Positions 36,024 to 45,396 are shown, numbered from the stretch's first letter. The stretch is DNA of 64,000 bases from Anaerolineaceae bacterium (GCA_002699585.1 PABP01000021.1:434001-498000), one strand, 5' to 3'. A program made the numbers and translations. Notes: generated by a model not told the origin, from the letters alone.

Positions 36024-36106
36024 AGAGGCTGCGGATTTTGGCTTGTTGCCTGTAGGTCTAATCTAGCATGATTGCGAACCCAACCTCTGTCACCAGAGGT
36101 TTTTTT
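36021..36106 (+). promoter_or_regulatory. Arginine attenuator: competing antiterminator and terminator
   Basis: Terminator: AACCTCTG-tcac-CAGAGGTT (36082-36101) followed by a T run to 36106. Antiterminator: TGAAGAGG (36021-36028) can pair with CCTCTGTCA (36084-36092) with one bulged G, removing the terminator 5' arm. A ribosome finishing the leader peptide would cover 36021-36028 and allow termination. About 150 bp remain to argG with no other element recognised. Confidence 0.7.
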
Positions 36107-36252
36107 GTACCTATTTCCAGTGGGGTTGGCCATCAGAGCAAGGTGCACAGCGATTCTCGTTGTAACTTACACATTTAACTTGAAGTGGATTGCGCTACTA
36201 TCGGCGCTATGTGCTTAACCGATTTTCATCATTACTCAATCAGGAGTTTGGT

Positions 36253-37515
36253 ATGGCCAAGAATAAAGTCAACAAGGTCGTCCTTGCCTATAGTGGCGGC
36301 CTGGACACATCCGTAATCGTTCCATGGTTGAAGAATAACTATGGTTGCGAAGTCATCTGTTTCACCGCCGACCTGGGCCAGGAAAGCGAACTGGACGGCT
36401 TGGAAGAAAAAGCAATTGCTTCTGGTGCCAGTAAGCTCTATGTTCGCGATCTTCGCGATGAGTTCCTGACCGACTTTGTTTTCCCCACAATGCAAGCTGG
36501 GGCCGTCTACGAGCGCGAGTATCTACTGGGGACCTCCTTCGCGCGCCCATTGATTGCCAAGCATATGGTAGAAGTCGCTGAGGCAGAAGGCGCGGATGCC
36601 ATTGCCCACGGTTGCACGGGTAAAGGTAACGATCAGGTTCGTTTTGAAGTGACCGCAATGGCCCTCAATCCAAAACTGCAGACTATCGCTCCCTGGCGCG
36701 AATGGGACATCCGCAGCCGTGAAGATGCCCTGGCCTATGCCGCTGAGTACAACGTTCCCGTAGCTCAGACGGAGAAGGACATTTACAGCCGTGACCGCAA
36801 TATTTTCCACCTGTCGCACGAGGGTGGCCTGCTGGAAGATCCCTGGAATGAACCTGACTCTAGCATGTTCCAATTGACGGTCAGCCCGGAAGAAGCGCCT
36901 GACGAGCCGGAATATGTGGAAATTGGCTTCATAAAGGGCAATCCGGTTAGCGTAAACGGTGAAGAACTGTCACCCGTTGCCATCTATGAAAAGCTGAATA
37001 AGCTCGCTGGCAAGCACGCCATTGGCCGCGTTGATATTGTTGAAAATCGCCTTGTTGGTATGAAATCGCACGGTGTATATGAAACCCCGGCAGGGACATT
37101 GTTGATGCGTGCTCACCAGGCTTTGGAGAGCATCTGCCTGGATAAATACACGATGGGGTCCAAAGATTCCATGGCCGTTAAATATGCCGAATTGGTCTAC
37201 AACGGTATGTGGTTCACTCGCCTGCGGGAAGCTCTGGATGCATTCGTTCAAGTAACTCAGGAAACGGTTACGGGTACGGTGCGCCTCAAGCTCTATAAGG
37301 GCAACATCATCATCGCTGGCCGTAAAAGCCCCAACAGCCTCTACCGTGAAGACTATGCCTCGTTTGGTGAAGAAGACGTCTACAATCAGCAAGATGCCGC
37401 AGGCTTCATCCAACTGTTTGGCCTACCGCTAAAGGTTGAAGCGTTGCTGTCGATTGATGGCACCGGCGAGAGCCGCTATCGCAAGCCGGACTACAGCAAA
37501 TTCAAGCGTGACTAG
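36253..37515 (+). CDS. argG: Argininosuccinate synthase
   Basis: ATG 36253 follows CAGGAG 6 bp upstream; the longer frame to 36190 lacks a site. The 420-residue enzyme has the ATP pyrophosphatase P-loop YSGGLDTSV, then [20 protein letters not shown] and SREDALAYA. It joins citrulline and aspartate with ATP. It is followed 31 bp later by argH and preceded by the arginine attenuator. Confidence 0.96.
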   Translation: MAKNKVNKVVLAYSGGLDTSVIVPWLKNNYGCEVICFTADLGQESELDGLEEKAIASGASKLYVRDLRDEFLTDFVFPTMQAGAVYEREYLLGTSFARPLIAKHMVEVAEAEGADAIAHGCTGKGNDQVRFEVTAMALNPKLQTIAPWREWDIRSREDALAYAAEYNVPVAQTEKDIYSRDRNIFHLSHEGGLLEDPWNEPDSSMFQLTVSPEEAPDEPEYVEIGFIKGNPVSVNGEELSPVAIYEKLNKLAGKHAIGRVDIVENRLVGMKSHGVYETPAGTLLMRAHQALESICLDKYTMGSKDSMAVKYAELVYNGMWFTRLREALDAFVQVTQETVTGTVRLKLYKGNIIIAGRKSPNSLYREDYASFGEEDVYNQQDAAGFIQLFGLPLKVEALLSIDGTGESRYRKPDYSKFKRD

Positions 37516-37546
37516 CATCAAAACAACCAACTGATTGGAGCAATAC

Positions 37547-38926
37547 ATGTCTTTGTGGGGTGGGCGCTTTAGCGAGCCAACAGATGAAGATCTCAAGCGG
37601 CTAAATGACAGTTTCGGCTTTGACCGACGTATGTATGGTCAAGATATCCGGGGTAGTATTGCCTATGCGCAGGCTATCCGCGATGCACAGGTCATTAGCT
37701 CGGAAGAATGTGATCAGATATGCGCCGGATTGGAAACGGTCCTGGCCGAGTTTGAGACAGATGCATTTGTAACGACTGCCGACGATGAAGATATACATAC
37801 TGCTGTCGAGCGCCGCCTCACAGAGATAATCGGCCCGGTTGCAGGTAAGCTGCATACGGGCCGCAGCCGCAATGACCAGGTCGCAACCGACCTGCGCCTT
37901 TGGACGATAGATGCCATAAAGGCCCTGGATGCCTTGCTCGATCATCTGCAACGCGCACTGGTCGAGCAGGCATCAGTCCACACCGATACCCTCATGCCCG
38001 GTTACACTCATGTCCAACCCGCGCAGCCTATCGTGGTTGCTCACTGGCTGATGAGCTATTTCTGGATGATCGCTCGTGATCGGGATCGTTTGCGCGACGC
38101 TGCTGGTCGTGCGGATGTCATGCCTTTAGGGTCCGGCGCGTTAGCGGGTAATCCCTTCGCCATTGATCGGCCACAACTTGCTGAGAATCTAGGCTTTTCT
38201 TCTTATAGTCAGAATAGTCTCGATGGCGTCAGTGACCGTGATTTTGTCGCGGAAACGCTATTTGCTCTTGCCATGACTGGTTCGCATCTCAGTCGCCTGG
38301 GTGAGGATGTCGTTCTCTACAGCAATCCAGGGTTTGGTTTCATCAAGCTAAATGACCGCTACAGTACCGGATCAAGCATTATGCCCCAAAAGCGCAATGC
38401 TGATCCAATGGAATTGGCGCGCGGTAAAGCCGGACGCCTGCTCGGCAATTTGACGGGCTTCATGGCAACGTTGAAAGGTTTACCGAGCACATACAACAAG
38501 GATCTACAAGAAGATAAAGAAGCGCTCTTTGACAGTATCGATACGCTTGAATCCATACTCCCGGTTGTCATAGCGATCATCTCAACGTTGCACATCGACG
38601 TCGACAGGTGCCGCTCAGCCCTCACGGATGACATGCTGGCTACAGAATTAGCTGATTATCTTGTGGATAAAGGCATCCCATTTCGCGAGGCTCATCATCT
38701 GGTAGGGGAGGCCGTGCGCCAAGCGGAAGAGACAGGTACAACGTTGACGACGCTCTCGCTCGAAGCCTATCAGCAGATTTCCAACCACTTTGAGGCTAGT
38801 CTGTTTGAGAGCCTCCAATTCGAGAAGGCTGTTGCGCGCAAAGAAGCCGTTGGCGGTACAGCGCCTACTGCTGTTCAGCAGCAAATAGAAGCAGGCAAGC
38901 AATGGTTGTCGGAGTGGAATAGTTAA
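37547..38926 (+). CDS. argH: Argininosuccinate lyase
   Basis: ATG 37547 follows TTGGAG 6 bp upstream (a TTG at 37535 is inside that site). The 459-residue fumarase-superfamily protein has LWGGRFSEPTDE, HTGRSRNDQVATDLRLW, PGYTHVQPAQP and the signature SSIMPQKRNADPMEL. It splits argininosuccinate into arginine and fumarate. It is the last gene of the argGH unit; no clear terminator was seen before the ilv promoter. Confidence 0.96.
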   Translation: MSLWGGRFSEPTDEDLKRLNDSFGFDRRMYGQDIRGSIAYAQAIRDAQVISSEECDQICAGLETVLAEFETDAFVTTADDEDIHTAVERRLTEIIGPVAGKLHTGRSRNDQVATDLRLWTIDAIKALDALLDHLQRALVEQASVHTDTLMPGYTHVQPAQPIVVAHWLMSYFWMIARDRDRLRDAAGRADVMPLGSGALAGNPFAIDRPQLAENLGFSSYSQNSLDGVSDRDFVAETLFALAMTGSHLSRLGEDVVLYSNPGFGFIKLNDRYSTGSSIMPQKRNADPMELARGKAGRLLGNLTGFMATLKGLPSTYNKDLQEDKEALFDSIDTLESILPVVIAIISTLHIDVDRCRSALTDDMLATELADYLVDKGIPFREAHHLVGEAVRQAEETGTTLTTLSLEAYQQISNHFEASLFESLQFEKAVARKEAVGGTAPTAVQQQIEAGKQWLSEWNS

Positions 38927-39018
38927 GGTCGCTCGTTGCTGATTGTGCTATATGTACAAGTTCTGCCAACAACTTATATGAAATTCTACCAGTTTGGGTC
39001 CAATACAGGACCAATGCA

Positions 39019-39047
39019 TTGACAGGCCCAACTAAGTTCGTTACGCT
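39019..39047 (+). promoter_or_regulatory. Promoter of the ilv-leu operon
   Basis: A consensus -35 TTGACA (39019-39024) is followed after 17 bp by TACGCT (39042-39047), which fits TAnnnT. The RNA would start near 39054, about 40 nt before the leader-peptide ATG. Confidence 0.65.
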
Positions 39048-39092
39048 TTCAGAAATCTGCTGAAAACATACGTGAAACAGACACAAAATCTA

Positions 39093-39167
39093 ATGCAGCC
39101 GAAAAACCTAAGCGTCCTCGTCCTTATTATCGTTATTGTCGTACTCGTCATTATGGGCGGGTTCTAA
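39093..39167 (+). CDS. Branched-chain amino acid leader peptide (ilv attenuator)
   Basis: The 24-residue ORF contains 13 consecutive branched-chain codons (VLVLIIVIVVLVI: six Val, three Leu, four Ile), with another Leu at codon 6. It resembles the enterobacterial ilv leader peptides in concept. The start (ATG 39093) has no strong Shine-Dalgarno site. A GC-rich terminator and a matching antiterminator segment follow. Stalling on any charged-tRNA shortage for Ile, Leu or Val should allow read-through into ilvE and the genes behind it. Confidence 0.85.
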   Translation: MQPKNLSVLVLIIVIVVLVIMGGF

Positions 39168-39170
39168 CTG

Positions 39171-39228
39171 CTTGGGTGCTCAACACAGTCGATTGCTTAC
39201 GAGAGCCTCCCAAGTGGAGGCTTTTTTT
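39171..39228 (+). promoter_or_regulatory. ilv attenuator: competing antiterminator and terminator
   Basis: Terminator: AGCCTCC-caagt-GGAGGCT (39204-39222) followed by T to 39228. Antiterminator: CTTGGG and CTC in 39171-39181 pair with CCCAAG (39209-39214) and GAG (39203-39205), covering the terminator 5' arm and loop. The segment 39171-39178 begins 3 nt after the leader stop, so a ribosome at the stop would mask it and permit termination. About 75 bp to ilvE follow without other elements. Confidence 0.85.
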
Positions 39229-39303
39229 GTGGCTAAAAACGGTCTAAATAGCAGAAAAAACATATTTTGTTTCGATAGACTACGGTGAACAGGAGAAATG
39301 ACA

Positions 39304-40242
39304 ATGCCCGCAGAATGGATATGGCGCAACGGTGAATACGTCCGATGGGAAGACGCCACTGTCCACGTATCGGCCCACGCCCTCCATTATGGGTCTAGTG
39401 TATTTGAAGGTATCCGCGCTTACGCAACGCCTGATGGTCCTGCTGTTTTCCGTCTACAGCCTCATACCAAGCGCTTGCTGAACGGTGCCAAAGTCATGCG
39501 CATCGACGTGCCCTACAGTGAAGAAGACATCAATACCGCCATCGTAGAAACAATTGACCGTAACGGCCATGAAGCTTGCTACATTCGTCCGGTGATCTTC
39601 CGCGGTGAAGGCGCGCTGGGCTTGGAAGGGCGCAACCGTACCAAGGTCGAAACAGCCATCTTCACGATGGAATGGGGCGCATACCTGGGTAGCGAAGCCC
39701 TGGAAAAAGGCGTCGATGTACAGGTGAGTTCCTGGCGACGTATGGCCCCTGATACCCACGCTGCCATGGTGAAAGCCGGTGGTAACTATGTGAACAGCCA
39801 GTTCATCAGCATGGAAGCTCACGACAACGGTTTTAGCGAAGGCATCGCATTGGATGTTAACGGCTATGTTAGCGAAGGTGCTGGCGAAAATATCTTCGTC
39901 ATCATCGACGATGTCATTTATACGCCCGGTTCATGGTCCTCGATCTTGCTGGGTATCACGCGCGATAGCGTCCTTCAACTGATTAAAGATCTTGGCTACA
40001 AAGTCGAGTTCCAGCCCATCGCCCGTGAAATGCTCTATATGGCCGATGAAATCTTCTTCACAGGGACTGCGGCAGAAGTGACCCCTGTGCGTACTGTTGA
40101 CCGTATTGTCATCGGTCCAGGTGAACGTGGCCCGATCACGAAGCAGGTCCAGGAAGAGTTCTTTGCCATTACCTCAGGGAATAAACCAGATCGTCATGGC
40201 TGGTTAACGCACGTTCGTAAAGCGGTTCATTCAGAATCGTAA
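39304..40242 (+). CDS. ilvE: Branched-chain amino acid aminotransferase
   Basis: AGGAG is 8 bp before ATG 39304 and only 2 bp before ATG 39298, so the second start is preferred. The 312-residue fold-type IV PLP enzyme has HYGSSVFEGIRAY, YIRPVIFRG, the PLP-lysine region VKAGGNYVNS, and EGAGENIFVI. FFTGTAAEVTPV closes the active site. It makes Val, Leu and Ile from their keto acids. It is the first gene behind the ilv attenuator. Confidence 0.95.
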   Translation: MPAEWIWRNGEYVRWEDATVHVSAHALHYGSSVFEGIRAYATPDGPAVFRLQPHTKRLLNGAKVMRIDVPYSEEDINTAIVETIDRNGHEACYIRPVIFRGEGALGLEGRNRTKVETAIFTMEWGAYLGSEALEKGVDVQVSSWRRMAPDTHAAMVKAGGNYVNSQFISMEAHDNGFSEGIALDVNGYVSEGAGENIFVIIDDVIYTPGSWSSILLGITRDSVLQLIKDLGYKVEFQPIAREMLYMADEIFFTGTAAEVTPVRTVDRIVIGPGERGPITKQVQEEFFAITSGNKPDRHGWLTHVRKAVHSES

Positions 40243-40283
40243 GTACTGTTTTAGTGGAATCATTGTTTGAGAAGGTTGTGACT

Positions 40284-41987
40284 ATGAAACTCAAGGGTGC
40301 AGAGATCATTCTTGAATGTTTGATCAGAGAGGGCGTCGAGGTCATGTTTGGCTACCCCGGTGGGGCTATTCTGCCGACTTATGACGCAATGACGAAATAC
40401 ACAGATAAGCTTCATCACGTTCTGGTGCGCCACGAACAGGGTGCATCTCATATGGCAGATGGCTATGCGCGCGCAACGGGCAAAGTCGGCGTTTGCATCG
40501 CCACCAGTGGCCCAGGCGCGACTAATCTCATTACTGGGCTGGCAACGGCCATGATGGATTCCTCACCTGTTGTTGCTATTACAGGCCAGGTCACTGTTCC
40601 TGCTATTGGCTCCGATGCTTTTCAGGAAACAGATGTGACCGGGGCAACGCTCCCTGTCACCAAACACAACTACCTGGTAACCGAAGTCGAAGAACTAGCC
40701 TACATAATCAAGGAAGCATTCCATATCGCGCGTACCGGACGGCCCGGTCCTGTCCTGATTGATGTGCCTAAGGATGTGCAGAACGCAATCACTGAGTTCA
40801 TCTATCCTGAGGATGATATTCATCTGCCAGGTTATCGTCCGCCGGAAGGCGCAGATGATGATGAGATCGAAGAAATGCTCGATCTGCTGAAGAATGCAGA
40901 GCGTCCTGTTATCCTGGCAGGGCATGGCGTAACGATGTCTGGTGCCAATGCTGAGCTGCAAGAGCTGGCTGAACGCGCTCAAATCCCGATCACGTTGACT
41001 CTGTTGGGTAAGGGCGCAATTCCCGAAGATCATCCGATGGTGGTTGGTTGGATGGGTATGCATGGTGATGCAGCGTGTAATCATGCGATTCAAGAAGCCG
41101 ATCTGCTGATTGCCCTCGGTATGCGCTTTGATGACCGCGTTACAGGCAATATCAAGACCTATTCGCCCAATTCCAAGAAGATACACATCGACATTGACCC
41201 ATCGGAATTGAACAAGAATATTCTGGTGGATGTCCCTGTTGCTGGGGATTTGAAGACCGTTCTGCGCCAGGTTCTGCCCAAAATGCAAGATGTCTCTCAT
41301 CCAGAATGGCTCAATCGCATTCGGGATTGGCAGGAAGACGCCGACGAGCGCGATATCCTCAAGCACGATACCAGTGGCAAGCTGCTGACAGCCCAGGTCA
41401 TCAACGACCTGTGGAAATATACCGATGGTAATGCCATTACCGTATCCGATGTGGGCCAGCACCAGATGATCGAAGCGCAGTATTATCCGCATCAACGCCC
41501 CTCAACCATGCTGACCAGTGGTGGGCTAGGCACGATGGGCTTTGGCTTCCCGGCATCTATCGGTGCCAAATTTGGTAAGCCTGAAGAAGAAGTTTGGGCC
41601 ATTGTCGGCGATGGTGGCTTCCAGATGACGCTGTGTGAGTTGGCAACTGCCCGCCAGGAAAATATCAACGTCAATATTGCGATCATCAACAATGCTTTCC
41701 TGGGTATGGTGCGCCAGTGGCAAGAGCTATTCTATGATCGCCGTTACCAATCGACACCCATGCTCAGCCCGGATTTCTGCAAGCTGGCAGAGGCTTACGG
41801 TATCCCCAGCATGCGCGTGACCGACCGAAGCCAGGTCCAAGAATCGGTAGAATTTGCCCGCAGCATTGATGGTCCTGTGCTGATTGAGTATGTGGTTGAA
41901 AAAGAAGAAATGGTGTACCCGATGGTTCCCGCCGGGGCCGATCTACATGATATGAAGCGCCGTCCCAAAACAGGGGAGGAAGCATAA
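40284..41987 (+). CDS. ilvB: Acetolactate synthase large subunit
   Basis: ATG 40284 follows AAGG at 8 bp and gives the family start MKLKGAEIILECLIREGVEVMFGYPGG. The 567-residue ThDP enzyme has the catalytic Glu in RHEQGASHMADGYAR, SGPGATNLITG, and the ThDP/Mg motif GDGGFQMT with downstream NNAFLGMVRQWQ. It forms acetolactate or acetohydroxybutyrate. The stop TAA overlaps the ilvN ATG by one base, so the subunits are translationally coupled. Confidence 0.97.
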   Translation: MKLKGAEIILECLIREGVEVMFGYPGGAILPTYDAMTKYTDKLHHVLVRHEQGASHMADGYARATGKVGVCIATSGPGATNLITGLATAMMDSSPVVAITGQVTVPAIGSDAFQETDVTGATLPVTKHNYLVTEVEELAYIIKEAFHIARTGRPGPVLIDVPKDVQNAITEFIYPEDDIHLPGYRPPEGADDDEIEEMLDLLKNAERPVILAGHGVTMSGANAELQELAERAQIPITLTLLGKGAIPEDHPMVVGWMGMHGDAACNHAIQEADLLIALGMRFDDRVTGNIKTYSPNSKKIHIDIDPSELNKNILVDVPVAGDLKTVLRQVLPKMQDVSHPEWLNRIRDWQEDADERDILKHDTSGKLLTAQVINDLWKYTDGNAITVSDVGQHQMIEAQYYPHQRPSTMLTSGGLGTMGFGFPASIGAKFGKPEEEVWAIVGDGGFQMTLCELATARQENINVNIAIINNAFLGMVRQWQELFYDRRYQSTPMLSPDFCKLAEAYGIPSMRVTDRSQVQESVEFARSIDGPVLIEYVVEKEEMVYPMVPAGADLHDMKRRPKTGEEA

Positions 41988-42562
41988 TGACTATCCAGCC
42001 AAACCCAACTGGCAAAATTACCGTTGTTGCCCTGGTGGAAAATAAGCCAGGTGTCCTGAATCGTATTGCGAGCTTGTTTCGCCGCCGTGCTTTCAATGTT
42101 GATAGCCTGACCGTCGGTCGGACCCATCGTCCGCATGTGTCGCGTATGACCATCGTCGTTGATTCTGAACGGGCGAACCCGCATAAAGTCGCTGCCAACC
42201 TGTCCAAGCTCATCAATGTCATTGATGTACAGATACTGACGAATATGCCGCACATCAGCCGCGACCTCGCATTGATAAAAGTACGCACGGACGATGCGGA
42301 TTCTCGCAACAACCTGACTGAAATCTGTGATCTGTACCCGGCTCGCATTGTAGACATCGGTCCTGAGGTCGCCATTGTGGAAATGATTGGTACAGAAGCT
42401 TATGTCGCGGAGTTCATCGAGCGGGTGCGCCCTCTCGGCATTGTCGAGATGGTTCGCACCGGTGTTGTCGCTATGGGGCGTGGTACGCGCATCTACGATA
42501 CCGAATATGAACCCCCCGTATTTACAAAGAACGGTGCAGCTAAGCACACGAATGTGATATAA
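41987..42562 (+). CDS. ilvN: Acetolactate synthase small (regulatory) subunit
   Basis: The 191-residue protein has an N-terminal ACT domain (VALVENKPGVLNRIASLFRRRAFNVDSLTVGRT) and a C-terminal ALS_ss_C domain (EICDLYPARIVDIGPEVAIVEM). It usually confers valine feedback inhibition on IlvB. The coupled start at 41987 fixes the stoichiometry. A short Pro/Tyr tail follows. Confidence 0.96.
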   Translation: MTIQPNPTGKITVVALVENKPGVLNRIASLFRRRAFNVDSLTVGRTHRPHVSRMTIVVDSERANPHKVAANLSKLINVIDVQILTNMPHISRDLALIKVRTDDADSRNNLTEICDLYPARIVDIGPEVAIVEMIGTEAYVAEFIERVRPLGIVEMVRTGVVAMGRGTRIYDTEYEPPVFTKNGAAKHTNVI

Positions 42563-42572
42563 CAAACAGATT

Positions 42573-42596
42573 CCAGGCGGCTTATAGTCCGCCTGG
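42573..42596 (+). other. Intercistronic hairpin between ilvN and ilvC
   Basis: CCAGGCGG-cttatagt-CCGCCTGG is an 8-bp perfect stem 10 bp after ilvN. It is followed by CTATTTTC, a weak T run. It may be a partial terminator or an mRNA stability element. Confidence 0.55.
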
Positions 42597-42629
42597 CTAT
42601 TTTCTTACCCTAGGGAGAGTGGAAACATA

Positions 42630-43640
42630 ATGGCAACACTGTATTACGACAAGGACGCTGATCTAAGTGTGATTGAGGGCCAGACGATTGCGGTCATTGG
42701 CTATGGTAGCCAGGGCCATGCCCATGCGCTTAATGCCCATGACAGTGGTATGAACGTGGTTATTGGTCTGCATGAAGGCAGCAAGAGTAAGGCCAAAGCA
42801 GAAGCCGACGGCTTGCAGGTGATGAGCGTCGCCGATGCGACCAAGGCTGCTGACATTGTCATGATCCTGGTCCCAGATACCAAGCAGCCTGCGGTATATG
42901 ACGAGTCCATTCACGACAATCTCAAAGATGGTGCGATGCTCATGTTCGCGCATGGCTTCAATATCCACTTTGAGCAGATCAAGCCGCCGGAAGGTGTTGA
43001 TGTGACGATGGTCGCACCCAAGGCCCCTGGTCACCGCGTGCGTGAAGTCTTTACCGAAGGCGCAGGGACCCCTGGCTTGGTCGCGATTGCCCAGGATTCC
43101 ACTGGCAAGGCCAAAGAACGTGCCCTGGCTTATGCCCGTGCGATTGGCTGCACCCGCGCCGGCGTCATCGAAACTACCTTTAAGGAAGAGACTGAAACAG
43201 ACCTCTTCGGTGAACAAGCGGTTCTCTGTGGTGGTGTGACGGCTCTTATCCGTGCCAGTTTTGAAACTTTGGTCAAAGCGGGCTATCAGCCGGAAATCGC
43301 CTACTTTGAATGCCTCCATGAGCTTAAGCTCATTGTGGACCTGCTTTACCAGGGTGGCCTCAGCTACATGTGGTATAGCGTCAGCAACACCGCCGAATAC
43401 GGTGGTTATGTGGTTGGCGACCAGTTCGAGGGCCTCGTTAAGGAAGAGATGGCCGGCGTCCTCCAACGCATCCAGAGTGGTGAATTCGCCAACAATTGGA
43501 TTGAAGAGAACAAGAAGGGCCTGCCTGAATTCAAGGCACGTCGTACTAAAGAACATGATCTGCTTCTGGAACAGGTTGGCGCCGAACTGCGTGACATGAT
43601 GCCTTTCCTGAATGCGAAAAACATCAAACAAGAAAGCTAA
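42630..43640 (+). CDS. ilvC: Ketol-acid reductoisomerase
   Basis: The start follows AGGGAGAG. The 336-residue class I enzyme has the NADPH-binding [17 protein letters not shown], the Mg-site region [13 protein letters not shown] and [15 protein letters not shown], and [13 protein letters not shown]. It converts acetolactate to dihydroxy-isovalerate, and the ethyl analogue for isoleucine. It lies between ilvN and leuA in the same operon; ilvD is not in the window. Confidence 0.97.
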   Translation: MATLYYDKDADLSVIEGQTIAVIGYGSQGHAHALNAHDSGMNVVIGLHEGSKSKAKAEADGLQVMSVADATKAADIVMILVPDTKQPAVYDESIHDNLKDGAMLMFAHGFNIHFEQIKPPEGVDVTMVAPKAPGHRVREVFTEGAGTPGLVAIAQDSTGKAKERALAYARAIGCTRAGVIETTFKEETETDLFGEQAVLCGGVTALIRASFETLVKAGYQPEIAYFECLHELKLIVDLLYQGGLSYMWYSVSNTAEYGGYVVGDQFEGLVKEEMAGVLQRIQSGEFANNWIEENKKGLPEFKARRTKEHDLLLEQVGAELRDMMPFLNAKNIKQES

Positions 43641-43691
43641 AACAATGACTGACGATGATCCCAGTGCTGTCGTAGAAAGGGGGTGATTGGC

Positions 43692-43757
43692 ATGGAAGTT
43701 GACCTTAGTGACCTTACATTGAATAACCAACATACAATCACCCAATATCTCATATAA
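43692..43757 (+). CDS. Possible 21-residue peptide before leuA
   Basis: ATG 43692 is preceded by AAAGGGGGTGAT, one mismatch from a perfect anti-16S match, spaced 6 bp. The frame codes for 21 residues (starts MEVDLSDLTLNN) and its stop TAA is part of the leuA ribosome site TAAGGAG. It has four Leu codons but no run and no terminator follows. It could be a coupling or leader ORF for leuA, or a chance frame. No homologue is known to me. Confidence 0.4.
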   Translation: MEVDLSDLTLNNQHTITQYLI

Positions 43758-43770
43758 GGAGACCTTTCAC

Positions 43771-45390
43771 ATGTCTGTCACACGTACATATGACGAAAAC
43801 ACAGTAATCATTTTCGACACCACTTTGCGCGATGGTGAGCAAAGCCCCGGCGCGACGTTGAGCAGTGCTGAAAAGCTAGAGATCGCTCGCCAGCTATCGC
43901 GTTTGGGTGTTGATGTCATCGAAGCTGGTTTTCCTGCGGCCTCACCAGATGATCTGAAGGCCGTTCAACGAATCGCCAGAGAGGTGGGTACACCCGATGG
44001 CCCGACGGTCGCCGGGTTAGCCCGTGCTGTGGAAAGTGACATTCGGACAGCCTGGGAAGGCGTCAAAGATGCAGCGAAACCCCGCATCCATACCTTCCTG
44101 GGGACATCGCCTTCGCATCTGCGAATGCTGCGCATTGACGAGGAAGAGGGGCTAAAACGGATTCGTAAAGCCGTCACATTGGCGAAGAGCTTCTGTGATG
44201 ACATCGAATTCAGCCCGATGGATGCGGGCCGTACCGACATGGGGTATCTAATCAAAGCCTGTTCGTTGGCAGTTGAATGTGGTGCGACGACGCTGAATAT
44301 TCCCGATACGGTCGGCTATGTTACGCCAAAAGAATGGGCAGAGAAAATTGAGTACTTGATCAACGAAACGCCAGGGGCTGGCCCCGGCAGCGGTGTCATC
44401 TGGTCTGTTCATTGCCATAACGACCTGGGTATGGCCACAGCCAATACCTTGGCGGCTGTACAAGCGGGCGCGCGTCAGGTCGAGGTGACGATCAATGGCG
44501 TGGGTGAACGTGCTGGTAACACCAGCATGGAAGAAGTCGTCATGGCGCTGCATACGCGCAAAAGTGCTTACGATGTCCGCACCAACATTGACGCCACGCA
44601 GTTCATGAAGACCAGCCGCATGGTCAGCAACTATATGGGGATGCCTGTGCAGCCCAATAAAGCCATCGTCGGTGCCAATGCCTTTGCCCATGAATCTGGC
44701 ATTCATCAGGACGGCGTGCTAAAAGACGCTGAAACGTTTGAGATCATGACGCCGGAATCGGTTGGCCTGACACAAAGCCGTCTGGTCCTGGGCAAGCATA
44801 GTGGACGCCATGCGCTAAAAGTTCGTTTGGCGGAACTGGGCTTTAACGTCGATGGCGATGCTCTGAATCAAGTCTTTGGTCGTTTCAAAGATCTGGCTGA
44901 TGCCAAGAAGCACGTTACCGATGCCGACCTGGAAGCATTGATCGCTGATGAGTTCCATAAGCCACAAGAATTTTATCGCTTGGAAGATATTCAGGTGGCT
45001 TGTGGCACAATGGGTATGCCGACTGCGACCATTCGCATTGCTAACAACAAGGGCGAGAGCTTTGTCCAGGCGGCTGTGGGCACAGGGCCAGTCGATGCTT
45101 CTTACCGCGCGATTGATGCCGTTGTCGACGTTCCCAACACCCTGATAGAATACAGCGTCCATAGTGTAACCGAGGGTATCGACGCATTGGGTGAAGTGAC
45201 CGTTCGCATCAGCCCACCGGAAAGTGGACGTACATTTGGCGGCTACGGTGCCGATAGTGACATTGTCGTGGCCAGCGTCAAAGCTTACATCGCTGCCCTG
45301 AATCGCATGATTGCTGCAATGGGGCATGGTGACATTGTCCCAGAAGGCGATGCTGCTACCGTCAATATCCGTGCGGATGAATCCAGCTAA
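43771..45390 (+). CDS. leuA: 2-isopropylmalate synthase
   Basis: TAAGGAG precedes the ATG. The 539-residue protein has the DRE-TIM barrel signature FDTTLRDGEQSPGATLS and the metal-site HCHNDLGMATAN, a subunit-linker helix with KHSGRHAL, and a LeuA allosteric C-domain (about 385-520). It condenses acetyl-CoA with 2-ketoisovalerate and is normally feedback-inhibited by leucine. The paralogue cimA lies 2.2 kb downstream; the N-terminal motifs (EQSP here, QREG there) separate the two. Confidence 0.96.
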   Translation: MSVTRTYDENTVIIFDTTLRDGEQSPGATLSSAEKLEIARQLSRLGVDVIEAGFPAASPDDLKAVQRIAREVGTPDGPTVAGLARAVESDIRTAWEGVKDAAKPRIHTFLGTSPSHLRMLRIDEEEGLKRIRKAVTLAKSFCDDIEFSPMDAGRTDMGYLIKACSLAVECGATTLNIPDTVGYVTPKEWAEKIEYLINETPGAGPGSGVIWSVHCHNDLGMATANTLAAVQAGARQVEVTINGVGERAGNTSMEEVVMALHTRKSAYDVRTNIDATQFMKTSRMVSNYMGMPVQPNKAIVGANAFAHESGIHQDGVLKDAETFEIMTPESVGLTQSRLVLGKHSGRHALKVRLAELGFNVDGDALNQVFGRFKDLADAKKHVTDADLEALIADEFHKPQEFYRLEDIQVACGTMGMPTATIRIANNKGESFVQAAVGTGPVDASYRAIDAVVDVPNTLIEYSVHSVTEGIDALGEVTVRISPPESGRTFGGYGADSDIVVASVKAYIAALNRMIAAMGHGDIVPEGDAATVNIRADESS

Positions 45391-45396
45391 ATAAGT

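Noticed and set aside
35828-36148. 106-codon minus-strand frame in the argG leader
   Set aside because: Composition is not protein-like, and the plus strand carries a convincing leader peptide and terminator in the same place.
40695-41495. 266-codon open frame antisense to ilvB
   Set aside because: No family resemblance and it overlaps a certain gene entirely.
43645-43686. 13-codon frame after ilvC
   Set aside because: Very short, no ribosome site, and its end is the Shine-Dalgarno of the next small frame.
42663-43745. 360-codon open frame antisense to ilvC
   Set aside because: It mirrors a conserved gene with strong codon bias, has no recognisable domain and no ribosome site; long antisense frames are expected here.
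43692-43757. Leucine attenuator before leuA
   Set aside because: Four scattered Leu codons but no run, and no terminator hairpin before leuA.
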